Positions 42,626-47,233 of a stretch of 47,233 nt of DNA are shown here, piece by piece. Below the pieces are notes generated by a model. It searched no databases, was not told where the DNA came from, and saw nothing but the letters and a program-made list of their open reading frames with translations. The position numbers and the translations under genes were made by a program. This DNA is from an uncultured Lachnospiraceae bacterium (GTDB lineage Bacteria; Bacillota; Clostridia; Lachnospirales; Lachnospiraceae): contig CAJTLX010000022.1 of the NCBI GenBank assembly GCA_910577165.1, positions 1 through 47,233 of the forward strand, read 5' to 3'. Every line of letters starts with the position of its first letter. Position 1 is the stretch's first letter.

Positions 42626-44267
42626 ACATTTCTCCCTGTTTTATATACATATTTTTGTAGTAAAATCCATTATCCATTAAATCTGCGGGGGAACCGCTTT
42701 CAACGATTTTTCCTCTGTCAACAATGTATATTTTATCAGCCATTTTGGCATAACCGACACGGTGCGTAATAAAAATCGCATTGCAGGTTTCTTTTAATTC
42801 CATTATTTTTTCAAAAAAGGAGCTTTCAGAGTAAGCATCCATCGCTGCGGTAGGCTCGTCCATTATTATCAGATGTTTTTTGCGGCAGTTCAAATTTGAG
42901 CGGCATACTGCTGTTTTTTGCCATTGTCCTCCACTGAGTTCGACACCGTCAGCATACAGATCGGGACCAATCATACTTCCCTTTGTAACTGACAAATATT
43001 TATAATCAATCAAATCCAGTTTTTCGTTGGAGCCAAATATTACGTTGTTCTCTATACTGTCCTTAAAGTGGGCAAAATCCTGTGAGCAGGCCGCTATGCA
43101 GCTGACATAGGATGAGTAATCAATGTTTTCAAGAGGAATATTATTGACAAAAACAGTACCGGAAGTAGGCTTGTTTATGCCGAGTATCAAGTTTAGAAGG
43201 GTTGATTTACCGGCTCCGTTTATACCAAGAATACAGATATTTTCACCGCTTTTCCACTCAAAGTTCATATCATGAATGATGTCCTTTGTTCCATCATAGG
43301 AAAAAGAGACATTTTCAAATCGGATATTCTGAATTTCTTCAATAAAGATTCCGCTCCTATTGTATTGAGTACGGTTGCGGGAAATGATCCCATTGATTTT
43401 TTGTTTTGCTCCGCGTTTTTCGATAAACTCCCCGAACGCGTCTGATGCTGGTTCAACCTGCATTAGTGATTTTATCGTACAGGACGCTACAAGTACTACA
43501 CTGGCAAACGATATATTTTGATTCAACACGGATATAGCGCCGATCCCGATAATGCAGCCTGCAAACAAAACGTTGAGCAGAGGACATATAATAGCGTTCT
43601 TATTGCGAAGCCTATACCTTTTTTCTAAACCGCGATGGAAGGCCTGAATTGATTTTTGGCAGATATATTTGTCAAACTGAAAAAGCCTGATATCACGCAC
43701 ATAATTATAATCAGACAAAATTTTTCTGTAGTATTCGGCATCTTTGTCATCGGATACATTATCAATTAAAGTGTCAATACTTTGCGCCGCATATAAAAAT
43801 TTAACAATAACATAAATTAAAGTAAAAAAAACAAAAGGTATAATTACAGGGGTGCTGACTGTGCTTATTGCTATGATATATATTAAGTAATTAAAAAAAT
43901 ACTTTAAAAGTTTATAAATACTTACCGTATATTCGGAATATAGTCCGGTTAAATTTTTACATAAATGAATTTCCTTCAAAAAGTCAGGATTGTAAAAATG
44001 ATTATTTGCGGTTTCTGATATATGGCGAATTATATTTTCCTGTATCATTGTTGATCTATAAAAACTGACTTCTTTTGAAAGAAATGTATACAGATTGTTC
44101 AAAAAGGGAAGAATGATAAAATAGGCTATGCAAATTACACATAAAAGAAATATTACACTGCGAGTATTTTGCAATGTAACAAGCTGATACTGGGCAGTTT
44201 CAATTCCATATGAAAGCAGCATTATTCCGAATAAAAGAACAGCGAGTATTATATTAGATTTTTTCAT
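42615..44267 (-). CDS. ABC exporter (TM-NBD fusion), lasso operon D2
   Basis: A 550-residue half-exporter with about six membrane helices and a C-terminal ATPase: Walker A CILGINGAGKSTLLNLILG, signature ELSGGQWQKTAVCRS, Walker B KHLIIMDEPTAAMDA and IFITHRVGYAK. Its start overlaps the end of the cyclase gene by 14 nt and its end overlaps the next exporter by 11 nt. Translation of the pair is therefore coupled. Confidence 0.8.
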   Translation of the reverse strand: MKKSNIILAVLLFGIMLLSYGIETAQYQLVTLQNTRSVIFLLCVICIAYFIILPFLNNLYTFLSKEVSFYRSTMIQENIIRHISETANNHFYNPDFLKEIHLCKNLTGLYSEYTVSIYKLLKYFFNYLIYIIAISTVSTPVIIPFVFFTLIYVIVKFLYAAQSIDTLIDNVSDDKDAEYYRKILSDYNYVRDIRLFQFDKYICQKSIQAFHRGLEKRYRLRNKNAIICPLLNVLFAGCIIGIGAISVLNQNISFASVVLVASCTIKSLMQVEPASDAFGEFIEKRGAKQKINGIISRNRTQYNRSGIFIEEIQNIRFENVSFSYDGTKDIIHDMNFEWKSGENICILGINGAGKSTLLNLILGINKPTSGTVFVNNIPLENIDYSSYVSCIAACSQDFAHFKDSIENNVIFGSNEKLDLIDYKYLSVTKGSMIGPDLYADGVELSGGQWQKTAVCRSNLNCRKKHLIIMDEPTAAMDAYSESSFFEKIMELKETCNAIFITHRVGYAKMADKIYIVDRGKIVESGSPADLMDNGFYYKNMYIKQGEMYEA

Positions 44268-46053
44268 AACTTAAAAGTTCTCCTTTGGATTTTATTAAAG
44301 GTGATGTGGTCTGTAAAATATAATCCTTGCCTTTTTGGCACCATTCAAGCCATAATTCCAATTCACAAATACCCATAATATAGCGAGATTTTATTCCTAT
44401 GCTTGACGATGCGTCTTCGCATAAGATATACATATTTTGCAATTCTTTTAGAAATTTGTCTTTGCTTACTATGTTGTATTTTACTACCACGGGCTCATTA
44501 CAATTCATTAGATTATAAAACTTTTTAAAACTATTGGCAAACATTTTACGTGTCATTTGGTTGTATGTTGTTTTAACATTCTTTTGAATGACATCATCCG
44601 GCAGCGAATTTTGATATGCATTACGCAATAGCTTCTTAGATGCTCGATAGCTATTGCTAATATTATTAATATCAAAGAGGGAATAGGAAGGTATGGATAT
44701 AATATACTCCCGAAACTTTTCACAATAAATTGGACTTGCAAAAATAAAATTATCAAAGTAGTCATTAAAATATGACGGTATATCTTTTGAAAAGTCATAA
44801 GCAAATCTACGACCCCATCTTTTTAAAAACGCACTCTCCTTGTATCCTGTTTTAATAATTTTGCGCATTTTTTTCTCTATTAAATTTTGCTCTTTTGAGT
44901 AAAAGTGCATTTCAGGTAATTTCTCATTGCTCCACAGCCTACGCACATATAATTTTTTAAAGAATAAAGGTTCTATAATAAAATTTTTTATACGCTTTAA
45001 TGCAAATTTTTTGTTACCGCACTTGTATAATTTTTTTAAAGTTTTCACAGGATTACGTAAAAACATTTCATCAAATATATAATTGCAACCGCCAAAAATT
45101 TCATCGCCGCCATTACCATTAAAAACAATTTTAATCTCATGTTTATAACATAACTGAGAAACAGTGTTTAAAAATCTGTAATTGGCTGAAGAAACTGGTC
45201 CGTTTATATTACTTCTGCAAAACTCGTTATAATCCGAAGATGTTAAGGTCTTGTCAGCATTTATAATATAACCATGGATATGATAATAATTAACGAGCTT
45301 ACGCGCAATGTTTACATCATTTGTATTTACAAGCTCTGTATCCTCAAATGTCATTATAAATGCATATATATTTTCGCTTTTGATTCCTGCTTCTAACATT
45401 GCAGCAAGTACACAAGCGGAATCCACGCCTCCGCTTAATTCAATACCGACATTACCTGTGATGTTATATAATTGTATTTGTTTAACTAATTCTTTATGTA
45501 TGTCAAGCTTAATAGTTGTTTTGGTTATTCTGTTATCTTTTTTCTTTTTTTCTGTTAACTCTGCATTAAGTAATTCGTATGTTTTATTATCTAGATATTT
45601 TATTTTTTTAAAATATGTCATTCCGTCAGGGAGCTGCAGATCATCTAAAAATCTTATTTGTGTTGCTGAAATTTTACACGCGTCTATATCAATTTCAAAT
45701 TTTATATTTTCATTATTAAATAAACAGCGCAAATCATTTGAAAAACATATTTTATTGTAACTTTTCCAATAAAAACAATTTTTTGTGCAGTAATATGTAC
45801 TTGAAATAATAATTTTTTCTTCTTCAAATTTGAAAATCCTATAATCTCCATATGTACTATCATTATTATCCATAAAACCATCTACAAAATAGTTTTCTGC
45901 CGTGCAAAAATCTGCAAAATCATCATGGAAAATTATTAATGTCCAATAATTAAAGCAAATCTGCTTAATATTAAAACATGGCAGATAATCTTTTAAGTTT
46001 TTAATCCACGTCGTATTTTCTTCGCCTTTTTCATATAAAATCCAAAAAAACAT
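44254..46053 (-). CDS. Asparagine-synthetase-like lasso peptide cyclase (C protein)
   Basis: A 599-residue protein with an N-terminal glutaminase-like domain (1-180) lacking the catalytic Cys2 and a C-terminal asparagine-synthetase domain. The pyrophosphate loop is ELSGGVDSAC (205-214), and a second ATP motif is FNGNGGDEIFGG (311-322). In lasso clusters this enzyme adenylates the side-chain carboxyl of Asp or Glu in the precursor and closes the macrolactam ring. The position after B1 and B2 and before exporters supports this over true asparagine synthesis. Start: ATG overlapping the B2 stop as TAATG. Confidence 0.82.
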   Translation of the reverse strand: MFFWILYEKGEENTTWIKNLKDYLPCFNIKQICFNYWTLIIFHDDFADFCTAENYFVDGFMDNNDSTYGDYRIFKFEEEKIIISSTYYCTKNCFYWKSYNKICFSNDLRCLFNNENIKFEIDIDACKISATQIRFLDDLQLPDGMTYFKKIKYLDNKTYELLNAELTEKKKKDNRITKTTIKLDIHKELVKQIQLYNITGNVGIELSGGVDSACVLAAMLEAGIKSENIYAFIMTFEDTELVNTNDVNIARKLVNYYHIHGYIINADKTLTSSDYNEFCRSNINGPVSSANYRFLNTVSQLCYKHEIKIVFNGNGGDEIFGGCNYIFDEMFLRNPVKTLKKLYKCGNKKFALKRIKNFIIEPLFFKKLYVRRLWSNEKLPEMHFYSKEQNLIEKKMRKIIKTGYKESAFLKRWGRRFAYDFSKDIPSYFNDYFDNFIFASPIYCEKFREYIISIPSYSLFDINNISNSYRASKKLLRNAYQNSLPDDVIQKNVKTTYNQMTRKMFANSFKKFYNLMNCNEPVVVKYNIVSKDKFLKELQNMYILCEDASSSIGIKSRYIMGICELELWLEWCQKGKDYILQTTSPLIKSKGELLSYEKI

Positions 46054-46505
46054 TAATCTTGCACCTCATCCAACCATGCTTCAATAATTGAGCCATAATT
46101 CATTTTCTCGATTAAATCATACTTACCCTTATTTGTTTTTAAATCAAATATTTTACCATCACATTCAACCCACATGTGTGCAAAAAGTTTATAGTCTTCA
46201 TATTTTGAACCAAGACATATTTGAGGGTTAAAACCTGCAAATAACAGTAATGAAAAAAGCCATACCGCAATAGTAATGCAGTTCCCTCTTAAAATATTTA
46301 ATTCAATTAGGTGATATGCCTTCTTAATTTTTCTGTGAAACCAGAAATAATAAAAATCCGAACACCTTTTTTGCTTGTTTTTTGATGGCGATATTTGATT
46401 ATATAAGGAATATGTTTTACATATATCTGTGATTACATCTTCGTAACCGCTTTGAATAATACTGTGTTGAATTGTAGAAAATCCAATTATCCAACGGTTA
46501 CGCAT
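46053..46505 (-). CDS. Lasso peptide biosynthesis B2 protein (transglutaminase-like leader peptidase)
   Basis: A 150-residue protein. A Cys-His-Asp set typical of B2 proteases is visible: Cys 76 in LRGNCITIAVWLF, His 110 in LFAHMWVECDGK and Asp 121 in IFDLKT. In the family this enzyme removes the leader peptide after the B1 protein binds it. It overlaps the B1 gene by 8 nt and the cyclase by one base (TAATG), so it belongs to one translationally coupled operon. Confidence 0.8.
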   Translation of the reverse strand: MRNRWIIGFSTIQHSIIQSGYEDVITDICKTYSLYNQISPSKNKQKRCSDFYYFWFHRKIKKAYHLIELNILRGNCITIAVWLFSLLLFAGFNPQICLGSKYEDYKLFAHMWVECDGKIFDLKTNKGKYDLIEKMNYGSIIEAWLDEVQD

Positions 46506-46764
46506 ATTCTATCCATCGCCTTTCTTTAAATTCTTCTATTATTTCATTAATTATGTTCTGAACCTCATTCTCACTATTTTGAGGGAAAAGTTTTATATAT
46601 TTGGAAATCAGGGAATCAGTTTCTATGTGATTCTTGGCAAACTCCATTATTAGTAATTTGTATGCATCTGATAAAATGTAGTATTCTTTACTGTTTTTAT
46701 CTAGCAAAGTCACTACGTCTTTATTGCAACATATGCTTATATTTTTTGATATTTTCCAACTCAT
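46498..46764 (-). CDS. PqqD-like RiPP recognition protein (lasso B1)
   Basis: An 88-residue protein with the RRE/PqqD pattern: three short beta strands (ISICCNKDVVTLLDKNSKEY, then YYILSDAYKLL) and a helical C-terminus. B1 proteins bind the leader peptide and present it to B2 and C. It is the first gene of the operon seen here; AAAAGGG lies 7-8 nt before the ATG. Confidence 0.75.
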   Translation of the reverse strand: MSWKISKNISICCNKDVVTLLDKNSKEYYILSDAYKLLIMEFAKNHIETDSLISKYIKLFPQNSENEVQNIINEIIEEFKERRWIEYA

Positions 46765-46802
46765 TTTTTATCCCTTTTAAAGGCGACCAGCCGCTTTTGA
46801 TT

Positions 46803-46831
46803 GTTTTATTTAACTGCCGTGTAGCTGCCAA
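46803..46831 (-). promoter_or_regulatory. Possible promoter of the lasso operon
   Basis: TTGGCA, a 17-bp spacer and TAAAAC on the minus strand, about 40 bp before the B1 gene. It could belong to the IS66 end and drive the operon outward. The region 46765-47036 shows no other gene I can support on either strand. Confidence 0.4.
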
Positions 46832-47036
46832 CTGCTTTTTGCCTGTAGATAACTACGATTACAGCCAGATAACTTTCTATTTTTGGATTTCATTCGGGTG
46901 TTATCGGCAATTATTCCATGGCTTTTATTGTTTATCCACCGTCATTTTGACAGTGTACCAAAACGACACGGCTTGCTTTTTTCCCATTTTCCGTTAAATA
47001 TAGAAATATCAAATTTAACGAAAGAAGGTGGTTTGA

Positions 47037-47233
47037 ATGCCAGTAAAGGTTACGCTTGAAATAATTCAACAATTGCTTGAACAGAATGCTTCATTACTCA
47101 AGCAGAATAAAATGCCAACCGCAACTATTGCTAAGTTAAATCAGACGATTCAGGAACTGAAGGAGTAGCTTAATAAGAACTCCAAAAACAGTTCCAAACC
47201 ACCTTCAAGTGATGGCTATAAAAAACCTGCTCC
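47037..47233 (+). pseudogene. IS66-family transposase (TnpC), 5' part with nonsense codon
   Basis: The frame from the ATG at 47037 (GAAGGTGG upstream) begins with a Gln/Leu-rich coiled coil, LEIIQQLLEQNASLL. It meets TAG at 47166-47168, then continues in the same frame with LNKNSKNSSKPPSSDGYKKP, the hallmark linker of IS66 TnpC proteins. A single CAG-to-TAG change explains the stop. The gene runs off the window edge. No TnpA or TnpB is upstream, as in single-ORF IS66 relatives (ISBst12 type). The element may be inactive. Confidence 0.82.

Noticed and set aside
44254..46053. True asparagine synthetase (AsnB)
   Set aside because: It lacks the N-terminal catalytic Cys and is embedded between a PqqD-like/B2 pair and ABC exporters.
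46802..46890. A 27-codon minus-strand frame (MKSKNRKLSG...) upstream of the lasso B1 gene as the lasso precursor
   Set aside because: It has no ribosome site, no recognisable leader motif, and no Gly/Ala/Ser followed by Asp/Glu at ring spacing; it probably lies in the IS66 end.
46926..46990. A 20-codon minus-strand frame (MGKKQAVSFW...) as a precursor or leader peptide
   Set aside because: It is too short for leader plus core, has no ribosome site and no acidic ring-closing residue at the right distance.
46662..46997. Plus-strand 111-codon frame overlapping B1 and the IS66 upstream region
   Set aside because: It runs antisense through the B1 gene, has no ribosome site and does not resemble IS66 TnpA or TnpB.
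1..47233. CRISPR array, rRNA operon or replication origin
   Set aside because: No regularly spaced direct repeats, rRNA sequence or DnaA-box cluster was seen.

Overview
The window looks like a chromosomal segment from a Lachnospiraceae-type Clostridium (Bacillota). The grounds are strong GGAGG ribosome sites, TTGACA/TATAAT-type promoters with 17-bp spacers, a perfect CIRCE box, a TrpR-like YerC, DUF1836 and (from memory) DUF5721-type proteins, an ABC-F ATPase, and a Gram-positive Tad-like secretion locus. Most genes are on the minus strand. The two ends are visibly more AT-rich and carry accessory DNA; the middle is mostly core genome.

Layout. 1-1.5 kb: the 5' part of an OLD-type ATPase/TOPRIM nuclease, broken by a frameshift. 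1.8-5.3 kb: housekeeping genes (rlmD with a frameshifted C-terminal extension, yerC, a DUF1836 regulator, a ComFB-like protein). 5.35-18.45 kb: one long minus-strand operon read from a strong promoter at 18.44 kb. It encodes three degenerate ParA/CpaE-like proteins, a TadA/CpaF ATPase, a TadB/TadC-like platform protein, two paralogous pilin-like proteins, a small membrane protein, a site-2-type (M50) metalloprotease, three single-anchor exported proteins and a 1.2 kDa-residue-scale (about 1200 aa) secreted protein. No A24 prepilin peptidase is visible. 18.6-25.5 kb: an ArsR-type regulator with a palindromic operator, a YdcF protein, exonuclease III, and a hybrid histidine kinase cotranscribed with an orphan solute-binding lipoprotein. 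25.6-34.7 kb: purB, a ferredoxin-like aldo/keto reductase, a dense palindromic repeat, a histidine phosphatase, a CPCC protein, a 5'-truncated alpha-L-rhamnosidase, htpG with CIRCE, a DUF5721-like protein and a small Cys-rich protein. 34.7-40.6 kb: TraX-like membrane protein, a GlgX-like protein that has lost all GH13 catalytic carboxylates, an ABC-F ATPase, a TrmH-type methyltransferase and tRNA-Gly(CCC).

40.6-47.2 kb: an AT-rich accessory block bounded by a decayed transposase fragment on the left and an IS66-type transposase with an early nonsense codon on the right. It holds a compact operon of a PqqD-like recognition protein (B1), a transglutaminase-like leader peptidase (B2), an asparagine-synthetase-like cyclase (C) and two ABC exporters (D). 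This is the maturation and export machinery of a lasso peptide, but no precursor gene is recognisable in the window.

The two most interesting systems are the Tad-like locus with its M50 protease and three P-loop-degenerate ParA relatives, and the precursor-less lasso operon next to an IS66 element. All functional calls come from reading the sequence and from memory of protein families; nothing was searched.
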